Assembly: GCA_951213105.1 (NCBI GenBank)
Contig: OX578138.1
Location: 96,501,114 to 96,565,113 of the forward strand
Origin: Amaurobius ferox
Taxonomy: Eukaryota; Arthropoda; Arachnida; Araneae; Amaurobiidae
Length of the DNA: 64,000 nt
Direction: 5' to 3'
Every line of letters begins with the position of its first letter. Positions within the stretch are counted from its first letter, which is position 1. The notes beneath the pieces are model-generated. The model saw only the letters and a program-made list of their open reading frames with translations. It was not told the DNA's origin and made no database searches. The translations under genes were made by a program, and so were the position numbers. Below are positions 22,097-34,091 of the stretch, in pieces.

Positions 22097-22963
22097 TATG
22101 TGTGTATGTGTGTGTGTCAGTGAGTCTGTGGAGAAGATAACTGACGAACGAATGGACCGATTCGAATCAAATTTGGTACAAAAATCACAATCCGTAAACA
22201 CTGGAAGCCTATTGTTTTTATACGCAATCGAATGTTCAGAACCCCCCTAAATTTTCGAATGAAATTCTGAAAAAATCGTTAAAAAATCAAAACCACTAAT
22301 AAAGTTACGCAAATAGACACTTCTTATGTAATTTTTTATTAGAAAACGATTGACATAAATTTTAGAACGCTAACATGAACCGTTCTCGAGATATTGTACA
22401 TTTTTCATAAAAATTATCAGAAAGTCATATAAAATTAAAAAAAAATATTTCCTATTGAGAAACATGTTCACTTTTCATATGTAGTACCATGCGATAAATT
22501 GAGTGACATCATTCTCGTGGATCTAGCTCGTTCCATTCATGAAAAAAGATACTTTAAATAATACTTTTGTATTTGAACGCCAATAGTCATTTATCTGCTG
22601 TAAGAATAACTTATTTTTTAGTGCATAACGCTTGACGAGATTTTGGCGACGAATTTGGCGGAATGTCGCCAACTTGGCGACTTTTTTTAAATGTTGCCAA
22701 ATTACCAAAAATCTCGCCAAATGGTTAAAAATGACGCTACATCAATGAAAATGACGACTAAATGTCGAAAATTCAATATCTTGGAAAGAATATTAGTATC
22801 TACTATAAGAAAAACCTATTTTTTTTTACTGTAAAAGTAGTAAATGCATTACATTATATAAGGAAAGTCATGTGTTGCCCACATCAGATTTTTTTTTTAC
22901 TGTAAAAGTAGTAAATTCATTACATTATATAAGGAAAGTCATGTGTTGCCCACATCAGATTTT
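21047..22963 (+). mobile_element. HP1 element, complete but split by another HP1
   Basis: The two pieces are 21047-21929 and 22893-22963. The first stops at AAAAACCTATT and the second resumes at TTTACTGTAAAAGTAG. In uninterrupted copies these are contiguous through a run of T, so a third copy inserted into that T run without a visible target duplication. Confidence 0.8.
21930..22892 (+). mobile_element. HP1 element nested inside the previous HP1
   Basis: A full element from hairpin ACTTTCCTTATATACATAAT to CCCACATCAGATTT. It is close in sequence to its host copy. It has a (TG)n tract of about 32 bp at 22059-22092. Confidence 0.85.
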
Positions 22964-24084
22964 TTTATTTTGCGGAACTGAAGACATTTTTCACTGTAGT
23001 TAATAAGCTCTTTAATGAAATTTCTTAAAATGTAGTAGTTATGTCCCTTGTGGGCTCTCCTAATACTGATTAGATTGTGCCATGAATCGGGAAAATTTAA
23101 CCGACATTTTTTTGCCAAATGGCCTGCAAAAATCGTGAAAACCTGAAACAAATGACTAAACTTATTGAAATATATTAATAACTCTTCATGTAATTTTTGA
23201 CAACAAAGCGAATAACACTAGCTGCACGACTCTAGAATAAACCGTCCTCGAATGATTTTACTTTTTTGGAATTTTGAGGAGCTGAAGATTTTAAAGTTCA
23301 TTAAACTGTCAAATGAAACGAAGATGCCTTGAAAATGCACATAGGATATAACATCAGAAAAGTACCCAAGCTATTTTCTGCAATTAAACTCAGTTTAATG
23401 CATCAAGAAATGAAAAATATAATAAAACGAATTTGAGTCTGAAGGGAAACTCATCTGCTGACCACATCAGATATTTTTTACATGCAATTACTTGCTTCTT
23501 ATACAGTTTTTCTTATGTAAAACGTTTTTGGTGCTAGGGGTAGAGTAAATCTTGAAGTAAATGTGACATCGATGAATCGGAAGTGACATCATATTATTAC
23601 GAATACGTAAATGAGGGCCATTGATGTAAGTTAAAAGTCTGGTATTAAGAAGGTAAAGGGAAGGGAAAAACTTGATATTGAGACTAGGCCAATATGATAC
23701 AATAAGTTGAATGCTGCTGGTATAAGATAAGATCCCTAAATTGAATGTATTTCTTTGGCGAAAGGCCTAAAACATGTATCCTACGTTGAAGTTCTAAAGG
23801 TTGACTCTGTTTATTCAAAGTGACATAGTTTACAGCCTGAAACATGAATTATATACAATCTAAAATGATGGCGGAATGATCTTTTTCTTCTTCGTCCTAG
23901 ACCGTTTGACCTACCCAAATATCTGTTTGGAAGACCAGGAGACTGAATTGTTTGTCTGTGAAAGACCACGTACCGAGAAAGCAAAATTACAAACTTGGAA
24001 ATGTCGTGGTTTTATCACGTCCAAAGCATGTCCAAACTAGCATCATAGTGTTAAGCTTAAGACGTCTGCAGCACAAGTAATTTA

Positions 24085-24600
24085 ATATTGCCTTATAAAC
24101 GTTTATAAAGTATTATCCCTCCTAGTGAGTTGTTGATTACCGCAGAAATTTCTACTGTGTTACAAACGATGCGTTCGAAGTATAAGTTGAAGGGGAGTAT
24201 GAGTCATCTATATACTCTTGTTGCATAAATCGTCTTACCAATCAAGTGGGCCGTTGAAGAAAGGCGAGATAATTTTTTAATCTTTCAACTGCCAAGTCAT
24301 TTAATATTGCTTTATTAACGTTTGAACCTTTCAACAGCCCAAATTATGTAATATTGCCTTATGAACGTTTGTGAAGTATTATCTCTCCTAGTGAGTTGCT
24401 GATTACCGGCAGAACTTGCTATTGGGTTACAGACGACGCGTGCGAACTGCAAGTTGAAGCGAAGTATGAATAATCTACATGAGCGTGATGAGGTGTGCTA
24501 CGTAAATTGTCTTACCAATCACGTGTACCTCTGAAGAAAGCGCTGAATATTTTTTAACCTTTCAACTGCCGCTTGGTGTCATCTCATGAGAACTATAGAA
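24085..24600 (+). repeat. Diverged tandem duplication, about 260-bp unit
   Basis: The two units share TAATATTGCCTTAT(A/G)AACG, CTCCTAGTGAGTTG(T/C)TGATT, GTCTTACCAATCA and CTTTCAACTGCC in order. No coding potential is seen. Confidence 0.7.
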
Positions 24601-24979
24601 GGAACATTTTTTACAATGCACATATATTTGTCAGGAAGTTGAATATTTCGAAACAATAGAGCAAAAGCATTCGTGGCGTTCGTCTAAAGTCACCAATGCA
24701 GTGAGAACTCAACTTAGCAGTTGATCCCGGAACCAACGTGTGGTAAATGAGGATAATTTATTTGAGCAAAGAACCTTTTCATCTCAAATCATTTAAACTG
24801 CCTTGTGAACATTGGTTACAACCACATGATTCACTTTATTTCTGCTGCTTGTGGCAAGACAGCAATGTTCATAGTTGTTATTGTTGAGACTCAGACCGTC
24901 CGACCTATCAGAAAGAACAATGTTCCTAGTGTTATATTTCTGCCACCTTATTAGTAGCAAGATCTAAAACGAGCATATC

Positions 24980-25060
24980 CTCTTGTCCTCTCGACTGCCG
25001 GGGAAGTGGGTTTGAATCCCACCTGTGGTCATAGATATCTCATTGTTGTAATGCAGTCGG
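24980..25060 (+). repeat. tRNA-like T-arm fragment, probably an old SINE
   Basis: GTGGGTTTGAATCCCAC forms a perfect 5-bp T-arm stem with a B-box loop, followed by CTGTGGTCAT. No matching acceptor 5' strand, D arm or anticodon arm is found upstream, so this is not a complete tRNA gene. Confidence 0.35.
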
Positions 25061-25196
25061 GAAAAGAGTACAATGTATTTCGCCCCCCCTGTTGTACTCT
25101 GGTGTAATGTTGTTTGACAGCTAAACGGTTCTCGCTTCATTCGTTGTACAAGCGAATGATTAGATTAAGTACCTGGTCATTGAAAAAATTGTTATA

Positions 25197-26568
25197 CAGT
25201 CAACCCTCGTATAACACGGTTCTCTCACAATGCGTTTTCCATATCACGCGGAGTAAAAATTGGGACAGTCCTCTCATAACGCAGTTCTCATAAAATACGA
25301 TTTCCATACAACACGGTAGTCATATAACGCGGTTTCTCTATAATACAACCCATTAGCTTAAGCAGTCTCCCTATAACATAGCTTTTTCTATTACACTTTT
25401 GCGATTGAAATTAATAGGGAATTCCCCTGTTTTTTCACCCGAGTACATCACCATTTTTCAATTTCAGTTATCAGCAAACTACTCTATAAAATAAGTAATA
25501 CATTCACTTTAAATGCATTGGTAGACGAAAATATGGATAAAAAATAGGTTGCAAATTCCAATTTAAATGATGTGAAAAGGGAACTGGATTAGGGTAAACA
25601 ATTAGAAAATTACTTTTTTGAAAATAATCCCTCAACAGTGAGTAGTGCAAAGATTAAAAGTGAATTACAAAATTGCTTATATCCTTATATAGATATTTCG
25701 GTAGATTTATAAAATAAAACTGCATTTGAAAACGAAAATGAAAGTACGCAAAGTGAAGAAGATATTAAAAGAAGCAGAATTAGGTCGCTAATATATGACA
25801 ACGATGATGAATGTTAATAGGAATTTTATAGGAAAAAAGTTATTAAGTTTATATTTTACATTATATTATTAATTTTCTTTTCTTATATGAAGTCTTAATA
25901 AAAATAATTCGAAATATGTAAACATATATTTATTGCCTTTTGTATCTATAAACATATATTTCATAACCGTTTTCATCATAACATGGTGCTCTAAAAATGC
26001 AGTTTTATATAACGTAGAACAAATCAGCCTGATTTATAAGTTCTGAGTTACACTTAGTGCGGTTTCCATATAACACGGTACAAATTGTTCTGTTTTGTAC
26101 TAGTTCTGAGTTTCTTATAACGCGGTTTCCATACAATACGGTATGCGGTTTTCATATAACACGGTACGAATTAATCTGATTTGCATTAATCTGAGTTTCT
26201 TATAACGCGGTTTCCATACAATACGGTATGCGGTTTTCATATAACACGGTACGAATTAATCTGATTTGCATTAATCTGAGTTTCTTATAACGCGGTTTCC
26301 ATACAATACGGTATGCGGTTTTCATATAACACGGTACGAATTAATCTGATTTGCATTAATCTGAGTTTCTTATAACGCGGTTTCCATACAATACGGTATG
26401 CGGTTTTCATATAACACGGTACGAATTAATCTGAGTTTCTTATAACGCGGTTTCCATACAATACGATATGCGGTTTTCATATAACACGGTACGAATTAAT
26501 CTGATTTGCATTAATCTGAGTTTCATATAACGCGGTACGAAATGATCGCGTTATAGGAGGGTTGACTG
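25197..26568. mobile_element. pogo/Tigger-like DNA transposon relic
   Basis: The ends are inverted repeats: CAGTCAACCCTCGTATAACA on the left and its complement with two mismatches on the right. TA dinucleotides flank both sides (25195-25196 and 26569-26570), as in the Tc1/mariner superfamily, and CAGTCxACCCTCG-type ends are typical of pogo/Tigger elements. A decayed frame at about 25610-25818 reads through KIKSELQNC to an acidic tail (ENENESTQSEEDIKRSRIR) ending in a stop, with one internal stop. It may be a transposase C terminus. The 3' third is a tandem array of end-like sequence. Confidence 0.6.
26090..26535 (+). repeat. Tandem array of transposon-end-like units, about 85 bp
   Basis: The unit contains ATAACGCGGTTTCCATACAA then TACGGTATGCGG and CATATAACACGG, then an AATTAATCTGA-type spacer. 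About five full units are seen, one of them shortened at 26400-26430. ATAAC(A/G)CGG is the inner part of the element's own terminal repeat, so the array grew from end sequence. Confidence 0.8.
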
Positions 26569-26570
26569 TA

Positions 26571-27034
26571 TTTCTAAATACTACTAAATTTTATTTCTAA
26601 AGTTTCTACTTGTTATATAGGAATTATCTCGCTTGACAAAATAATTTCCAGGATAAATTTAATCATCGGTATTTTGGTACTTTTAATGTTCCAAACCGGT
26701 ACGCTTCTATCAAATTTCAAATTATAAAACAATGGTGACCAAAACAATTGAATAAAGTTGGGAAATAACAAGATTTACAATGCAACATAATTTGATCAAG
26801 AGTTTTATCAAAATGATGTGACATTATAAACCCTGGTATTCAAGTGATATTACACAGAAGTAAATTATGGTAGGATATAAAACAAATCTTATATAATCGA
26901 ACAATTATGCAAATAAATTTAAATATGCAGATCTGTGTGAAAGTAACTACAGCACATTGATATATGACACAAATCGTATTTAAAAACCAAACAAAATAAC
27001 CTTTCAAAAATGTCCCCAGAAGAATTATAAAACG
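26571..27034. other. Unassigned stretch
   Basis: Nothing is recognised. The minus 69-codon frame at 27049-26840 shows no recognised domain. Confidence 0.4.
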
Positions 27035-27948
27035 CCTTGCTGCTTCCAACCGGAAATCAAACCCTGGATCTTCAAACTGGCCAGCCTACGCTCGACCGTT
27101 GGGCTACTGGGACGAAATTGCAAGCTCTTATCGAAGGAGACTCTGCATTCTCCAAGCTCTAATGTTAGATTTTCAAACAACGGACTATCTGATTGACCAC
27201 TTCCTGCTATTTTTACCTTAGATTAGCCTCCTGCTACTACTATTTTTACCAAGGTTAGTATCCTACGTGGTCACTATCCTCTCAATTTGAAATTGACGCT
27301 CAACTTTTCAGAATCCATTAAATCCGTACTAGTCATACTAAGATCACTTCAGGTCTCCAACGTCCTTGCACTAACCTACATGGTTGATTTGTTCAGTCAC
27401 TATTGTAAAGAGCCTTGATACCCGAAACGGAAATCGAACCCTGGCTCTCTGAACTGGCCAGCCTACGCTCAATCGTTGAGCTACTGGGACGAAATTGCAA
27501 GCTCTTATAGTCGAAATGGATTCTGCATTCTCCACCCTTTAATGTTAGATAGGCGAGGTACTAACTAAACTAACGATCTGATTGACCACCTCCTGCTACT
27601 TTTATCTCAGATTAGCCTCCTGTTACTGCTATTTGTACCCAAGTTAGTATCCTGCTTGGTCGTTATTCTCTCAATTTGAAATCGACGCTCAATCTTCCAG
27701 AGTCCACTGAATCCGTACTAGTCATTCTAAGGTCACTTTCAGACCTCCGCCATACTTGCACTAACCTACAGGGTTGATTTGTTCGGGCGCCATTGTAAAG
27801 AGTATTTCTACCCCAACCGGAAATCGAACCCTGGCTCTCCCAACTGGTAAGCCAGCACTCTACCGTTGAACTACTGGGACAAAATCGCAAGCTCTTATCG
27901 TAGAAATGGACGCTGAAGGGTAGATAGACTAAATTAACAATTGGTTTT
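27035..27948 (-). mobile_element. SINE2 (tRNA-derived) tandem array, three copies
   Basis: In reverse complement each unit has the head GTCCCAGTAGCTCAACGGT, GGGTTCGATTTCCGGTT (B box), and a body with AACAAATCAACC and GACTAGTACGGATT. Heads lie near 27115, 27490 and 27885, giving a period of about 370-395 bp. The head looks like a tRNA gene with A and B boxes, but the array is of SINE type, not a tRNA cluster. A minus frame (27890-27663) crosses one unit and is not a gene. Confidence 0.7.
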
Positions 27949-27994
27949 TTAACACTTTACAACAAAGTTGAAAAGTGTTTATGACTTTGTTCAT

Positions 27995-28040
<46 letters not shown>

Positions 28041-29270
28041 CGTTAGCACGATAACTGCAGTAAAAATGACTTAATCAAAATGAAATTTTAGTATGTTGTT
28101 CAGACGGTCTGTAGGACCTATGGGAATATAAATGAATAATATCACATAATTAGTTTTGGATTGAACCCGGGTCGAAAAAATGAAATAGATTGAGCCCTAT
28201 GGGACCTAATTTTTCTAACATTTTTTAAGCGAATTTAAAATTCACAAATTGCTTCGAAAATTTTAGGTAATAGTCAAATTGTTCCATAAAATATATAAAA
28301 AAAAATTCAGCTACATATATTCAGTAGTTTTTTAAATAAAAATTAAAATAATAATTACACATCTTATATGAAACGATCACGTGGCCATGATATGAAACGA
28401 TCACATGACCCACTTCAAAATGATATATGGCATCCATCTTGTTTCAAATTCGTGATTTTTTAAAGTTCTTCTTAATTCATATTGAGTGTTGTATCCATCC
28501 TAAAACTACTTTATTTCTGCTTAAATTCTGTGCATCTACATAATAAAACAACACAATGACAATATATTTGAGTTTAAATTCTCATTCAAATTTGATTATT
28601 TCTACAACTAAGCCTATTTTTCACCTATGTAAAATGTAAACAGCAAAATATGTAGAATGAGTTGTATTAGAATTACTGTATTTCTATAACACAAAATAAT
28701 TCAGTCCATGGAGTCTGCATGGCTGATATGAATGAAATATTAATTGATTTTATAAACAGAAGGACAAGTTTTTTCGATGAAGTTTTAAGCATAAAGTTTA
28801 TGAATTGTAGCTCCATGGTCTTAATTTTTAAATAAAATAAATTATTATAGTATTGTGATGAATGAAATGGAGAAAGTTATGAATGAAATCCTGCTTTTAT
28901 AGAGAGATCCAAGCGTGTTATTTTTTCTATGACGTCATTTGAATTAATTTCAGTTGTTTTCGATGAAGTTTTCAAATATAATAAATTATCGTAGAATTAT
29001 GATAGATTTAAAAATATTACCGTGGAATGTATTGCATTTTAGAGATATTTAAACCACGCAATTTATATTTCAATGCCGTCATTTGAATGAAGTTCATTTT
29101 TTTCAATGAAGGTTTAAGTTTTCAAATATAATCAATCAATGTAGTATTGTGATAAGTTTTAAAATATTACCGAGGAATGTATTGCATTTTCGACTTTTTT
29201 AAATAAAATTGCATTGAAGTTGGGAAGTGTTTCATAATCAATGCTTTAAGCATGATTGATCTTTCTTGTT
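27949..29270 (+). mobile_element. HP2 element, full length
   Basis: The left hairpin is AACACTTTACAACAAAGTTG then AAAAGTGTT (27956-27984). A (CTGT)n tract follows at 27999-28040. The middle holds ATGAAACGATCACGTGGCCA twice in part and CTTCAAAATGATATATGGCA. Towards the right are repeated units of about 130 bp (GTAGTATTGTGATAA, ATTACCG(A/T)GGAATGTATTGC). The right end is GTTGGGAAGTGTTTCATAAT and ATGATTGATCTTTCTTG; GGAAGTGTTTC is an inverted match to the hairpin arm. Confidence 0.8.
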
Positions 29271-30157
29271 TAATTTATTTGTGGCTGTTTGAAAATATTA
29301 CCAATGAGAATATTATTACAATGGTCTGTTAGAATATTATTACAATAGTATGTTAGAATATTATTATAATAGCTAATTAATGTGAAATTTAAATGTGGAA
29401 GAGAAGGTAATTAACTGAATGCTTGCCAAAATGTTCACCACATAAATACTTGTGTTACATTAACCAAAAAAAGTTTCTTCACAAAAAGTTCAGATATATT
29501 TTTGTCGTTTGACGAGAAACTTAACTAGATTTCGTTTACAATTTACTACATAAATCAACATTTATTTAAAGAAAGTTTTGCAGAGACACAAAGTTCTAAA
29601 TCGTCCAATACTTAAAAATTATCTTAGAATCCATCGAGTTAAGAAATTTTTTTACCAATGTTATAAGAAAAGTTTGCAGCACAATCGATTCCTGGTGAAC
29701 AAAACTCTAGTGTAACAAAATTAAATAAAGTGGAAAACTTTCCAGTTTAAGTGTTAATGTAGAGAAGGAAAGTGTTACAAGAATTGAAGCAGTTTTGTGT
29801 GATGACGTTTCAAATTAAGTAAGAGGGAATTGATTAGATTACCTTAGATTTGCGTCCTTGAAATCTCCACTACCAAAAAAAATTCCATATGTGCAGCACA
29901 TGACTGTCTCTGTATAATAATTTCCTAAGCACTTAATTTACTTCTTTGAGAGCGGAAAAATAATGTATAAGATCTATGAGATAATATTTTTAATGTTAAA
30001 TTGTACATTTAGAGCTTCTCCCGGCAAACAACAGCAAAAAAACATTTGATTCGAAACATTCGAGTGAGTATAAAAACAATAGGCTTGCAGTATTCACTGG
30101 TTGTAATTATCTCCATTCGTTCGTGACATCGTCTCCACAGACTCACTGACATACACA

Positions 30158-30195
<38 letters not shown>

Positions 30196-31257
30196 TCACC
30201 TCAAAAACCCTTGATTCAAGTTTAGTTATGCTTGAAACGTACTTTTCCTTCGAAAACTAGAATTTCTGCTTCGTCACAATAGCTGTTTTATACATTGTAC
30301 TATGTATATTGAGACATTAAAATGAAAAAATAATTTTGGTCCCATGGGAAAACTAGATGTTATAATACCAGCACTCTTTTAAGAGAAATAACAATATAGA
30401 ACAATAAATAACAATAAAAATATGCATTATCAATAAAAAGCACATCGTCATGGAACATTCTGAGGGACGTGAAGGCCTTTAACATTTTAGAGGCCTTGAA
30501 ATAGGCGATAATTTAGGATACCTAAATTTATATTCAATAAAATAAAAATCATTTATACATTCTGTTGAAATAAAATAAAACTATACACCCTTAATAAAAT
30601 AACGAGGGCAGCGAAACTAGATATGGAAATAACTTTCAGTTAAATACGCACATGATTAAAATTTCATCGTATGAGTGCCAGCAAGGAATGGATGTACCTG
30701 GTATTCCCAAAGCGCAAGAGAATGTCACAATCTGGAGCATATATAAGGGAAGATATTCGAACACACTTTCAAACTTCAATGATTTTGATATTTCGTTGAT
30801 TTAAATAATCTGTGAAAATGACTGTACCGTGACTCTATCAGTGAGTAATGCAATCAACTTAGTGACTTTTAAAACTGGCTCACCATAATACGTAGAATAC
30901 CATAATACGAAAAATGCGTACCCATGCAGATGTTTCAACCGACATCTTGATCATAGCTATGTGCCAGTGTAGCCGATGCGGACGAAAGCAATGAATTGAG
31001 AGAGGACATGCATAAACTAAAGCATCTGGACATCGTAGAGATGTTCTAGAGTTGATGTTCTAGAGATAAGTTCTAGAGTTGATAGGGCGACTTCAAGAGC
31101 AGTCTTAAAGACGCCAATGTCGTAAGTATCCTCTATACAAAAGCACATAGCTTAATCTACTAATCAAGACACTCCATCCGGCGATAATTAGCATAAGTCG
31201 TGGTTTCTATTTCGCAGCATATTACTGAGTATATCTACAACTGAGTGCAGTACATCT
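29271..31257. other. Mostly unassigned stretch
   Basis: Apart from the worn HP1 copy at 29885-30315, nothing is recognised. A GAATATTATTACAATxG motif repeats three times at 29308-29365. Near 31045-31085 GTTCTAGAGTTGAT repeats. Confidence 0.4.
29885..30315 (-). repeat. HP1 element, old and internally deleted
   Basis: It starts TCCATATGTGCAGCACATGA then CTGTCTCTGTATAA. It ends with AACAATAGGCTTGCAGTATT, CTCCACAGACTCACTGACAT, (AC)n(AG)n at 30152-30195, TGCTTGAAACGT and GTCACAATA. The middle is missing. Confidence 0.6.
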
Positions 31258-31271
31258 ACAACTAATTATCC

Positions 31272-31553
31272 CCACATGGGAACACCGCGTGCTGTTGGCA
31301 CATTTCGGGCGCGGTAGCTCGGTGGTTTGCGCGCTGCCACAACTGCCGCCGTGTTCATGCGGAGTATGATCACGTTAAACATGTGGGTCCGTAAGTCCTT
31401 CCGAGAGGTTGGTGGTAGGGGAAGGAGGGTACGGTCCCTGTGGATGCCTCCCCCACTGGGTTCCGGTCTAAATTGGGTGGCACTTCCCGGCCGTCCAAAT
31501 AGTTACCTTACACCTTTCTGGTGGGTCGGACGGTCTGGGTCTCAGCAACAACA
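31272..31553 (+). mobile_element. 5S/tRNA composite SINE, 5'-truncated
   Basis: It is flanked by a perfect 14-bp target duplication, ACAACTAATTATCC, at 31258-31271 and 31554-31567. It begins inside the 5S-derived head (GGGAACACCGCGTGCTGTTG), continues with the tRNA-like GCGCGGTAGCTCGGTGG, the SINE1 body, and ends in (CAA)n. The frame 31327-31596 across it is not a gene. Confidence 0.9.
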
Positions 31554-31567
31554 ACAACTAATTATCC

Positions 31568-33070
31568 AACATATACAACATCGTTTGGATTGGTGATTAC
31601 TTCGAGAATCCGAGTCTGGTGTGACAACGACCAATCTCACTTACTTTCAGTATAGATGATCACTGTATCCGCATATGAAAGGAGACCTGAAGATCCATTC
31701 CGACAGTAGTGTTGACTGGCATACGCCCATTAAACCTGTGGTTAGTCTGTGGAGCAGATATCCTCTGGTTTTTTTGTTAGCTCGCTTGTCCATTGACAAC
31801 ATTATTCAGTCAATTGAATCGCCTATGCTGCATCGCCTTTCAGAAGTTTTTTGTTCCCTGTATCTAGGGTTGCCCAGTTCAGTGTCTAGGGTAACATGTT
31901 GAAGAATTCTAACCCTTCTTCAAATGAGGGTAAGCATCAATCAACAGGGTGCCCTAAATCTGAAAGTACAGCCTTGGCCATGCAGGGACTTGGCACAAAC
32001 CGTTTTGAGATTACTTAACTTTTTTAGAAAACGGTTTTTGTTTCATGTACTTGGCGGGAAGTTCTTTACCATTAAGTGGTGATTTTTGTGATAATTATTT
32101 ATAGTTAAGATTACCCTTAGTGGGATGATATGTTCAGTTTGACTGCATGACGCGACAGGAGTTAATAATTAACGATGATTGAAATTTTATTTTCACCAGT
32201 TATACCTAAAATAACAATATCCATTCTAGGAACAGCCGTAAATCCTAAATAGATAAATTGCTATAAGTACTTGCAGGTTCACTCAATTCTATAACGTTAC
32301 TCTATTGAACTAAATACATTATAGGAAGTTTTAAACAATATATAACGGTAATTTTAATTAAACCAATGTATTTTTGTATAATTTTTAAATGAATTCATCT
32401 CTGCAAACGCTCAATTACTTGTAAATTAATAGTTTCCTCTGACAAAAACTATTTTTCAATTTAAAAGGGTAATGAAATTAAACGTTAGTGTAACGTTAGT
32501 TTAATTTCTAGATTTAATTTGGAAATTAATTATGTATGTATTCTCTTGTTTGCTTCTGTAAATTATTTAAACGATATATATATAATCTCATTTAATGAGA
32601 CATTGCATTTTACTTATAAATGGTTGATGAGCGAACTATATTGTTTTTAATTTCGAATAAATTTTCTAAGATTTTGTAATCTTTTTCTTCTTTTTCCAGG
32701 ATAATTCTTTCAAAGAATGATAATTTAATATTGTATGGAAGTATATAATACTGTTCGAAGAATATTATTTCAAATAAATAGACCTTTAAATTTATTTAAA
32801 CATTTATATTTTAACAAAAATATAATTTTCTATAATTTATCTGTAATTGAATTTTTGTTAATAAAACATACTGATTTTGATTTCAGATTGTTAATACGAA
32901 TTTTATACATCAAATTTATTACTGAAATATATGTAAAGCGCTGTGAGATAATTCCAGTGAATTTTTCACATAGCCGGAGTTTTAGAGTAGTAGCATCATT
33001 GTGTTACTACAATAAGCAGTGCTAATAAGTTTTATAATAAGTTAGATTAGTATAGTTAAATAATAAATTA
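31568..33070. other. Unassigned stretch
   Basis: Nothing is recognised. A frame at 31675-31902 (plus) has ordinary composition but no recognised domain. From 32340 on the sequence is strongly AT-rich, and its frames (for example 32735-33025) are AT-driven. Confidence 0.4.
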
Positions 33071-33233
33071 GATTAGTAACAAAGTTAATATCAATCTAAA
33101 GATTTTTTCAAGCCCTTTAAAAAAAAGGGTAACATGTGTAAAGAGTCTTGCTACCCCAACCGGGAATCGAACCCTAGATCTCCAAACTGGCTTGCCGATA
33201 CTGTGCCGTTGAACTACTGGAACGAAACTGCAA
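33071..33233 (-). repeat. HP3 3' fragment followed by SINE2
   Basis: 33085-33138 matches the 3' end of HP3 (ATATCAATCTAAAG, CAAGCCC...AGGGTAACATGTG). From about 33140 a minus SINE2 copy follows, with GGAATCGAACCCTAGATCT (B box reversed) and GAACTACTGGAACGAAA. Confidence 0.6.
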
Positions 33234-33589
33234 GCTCTTATTATCGAAGTGGATTCCGCATTTTCCACCTTCTAATGTCAGATTGGCGTGAAACCTGATA
33301 TTCTGACTAACCACCTCCTGCTATTTATTACCTCAGGTTATCCTCCTGATGCGATTTTTATCCTCCAGGTTAGCTTCCTGCATTGTGCTTATCCTCCTAA
33401 TTTGAAATAGGCGCTCTATATCACAGAGTTCACTGAATCCGTACTAGTCATACTAGGATCACTTTCAGGCCTCGGACTTATAAATCCTTTCCCAGCCGTG
33501 CAGCTAGCTACTTTAAACCATGTGAGTAGCACGATCTGGGGTCTTCAGATCTCAGACTTCTTTGCACTAACCTGCAGTATTGATTTGTT

Positions 33590-33730
33590 CGGGCGCCCTT
33601 GTAAAGAGCCTTGCTAATCCAATCGAGAATAGAGCACTGATTCTCCGAACTCGCAAGCCGACGCTCTATGGTTGAGCTACTGGGACGAAATTGCAAGCTC
33701 TTATTATCGAAGTGGACTCTGCGCAAGCTA
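33590..33730 (-). mobile_element. SINE2 copy
   Basis: Reversed head GTTGAGCTACTGGGACGAAA and worn B box (CGAGAATAGAGCACT instead of GAATCGAACCCT). The same worn bases occur in the paralogue at 38960, so the decay came before the duplication. Confidence 0.65.
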
Positions 33731-33898
33731 TAAATGTGATCATGAGAACCATCGATTCAGATTTTTCAAACGTGTTCTTGCAATTTCGTTCCAGTAGCTC
33801 AACCTTAATTAAAGTCGTGCCCAGTAGCTCAACCTTAACCCAGTAGCTTAACCCAGTAGCTCAACAGAAATCGAGTTGAGCCACTCACACTCCAGTAA

Positions 33899-33975
33899 AT
33901 CTTCCCGATCGTCCAATTAGTTGCTCTAAGTCCTCTGGATGAGTCGGACGGCCTGGGGTTTCCACACTCTAATAA
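33899..33975 (+). repeat. SINE1 3' fragment unique to copy A
   Basis: Copy A reads CACTCCAGTAAAT, then about 76 bp with ATGAGTCGGACGGCCTGGGG, then ATAAATGGCATATG. Copy B reads CACTCCAGTAAATTTCATATG, so the fragment is absent there. TAAAT on both sides may be a short target duplication. Confidence 0.55.
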
Positions 33976-34091
33976 ATGGCATATGATAATGCAAGGGGTA
34001 AAAATTGGGAGATAACGGGTGTTGAGAGGAGAGGGTGGACCACTAAACTTCTTTAAGAGACATAACATTATTACCAAAAATATAGGTCCCT

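Larger units (their letters stand above)
18939..23473 (+). mobile_element. HP1b element split by younger HP1 insertions
   Basis: Three separated pieces follow the order of the intact HP1b at 8391: 18939-19151 (hairpin CTGCAATACATGATAATGTA, TG tract, CCACTCTAACTCAAAACTAA), about 19736-20080 (ATTAGATTTTGGTATGATTC, GCGAAATGGCCTGC) and 22964-23473 (CCAAATGGCCTGCAAAAATC through ACCACATCAGAT). They are separated by the HP1 copies listed below. Confidence 0.6.
23474..25194. other. Unassigned stretch with SINE-tail fragments
   Basis: No gene is recognised. Fragments near 23882-23935 and 24882-24930 resemble reversed SINE1 3' ends (AGACTCAGACCGTCCGACCT). A diverged tandem pair lies at 24085-24600, and a tRNA-like piece at 24980-25060. 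Confidence 0.4.

Noticed and set aside
26840..27049. 69-codon minus frame with hydrophobic stretches
   Set aside because: Its composition is AT-driven, and it has no homology I can recognise and no gene context.
27090..27160. tRNA genes (also 33180, 33660, 39020, 42760)
   Set aside because: A and B boxes are present, but the units have SINE bodies and do not fold into complete tRNAs with acceptor and anticodon arms that I could draw.
31327..31596. 89-codon frame ending in QQQQQ
   Set aside because: It lies wholly over a SINE and its (CAA)n tail.
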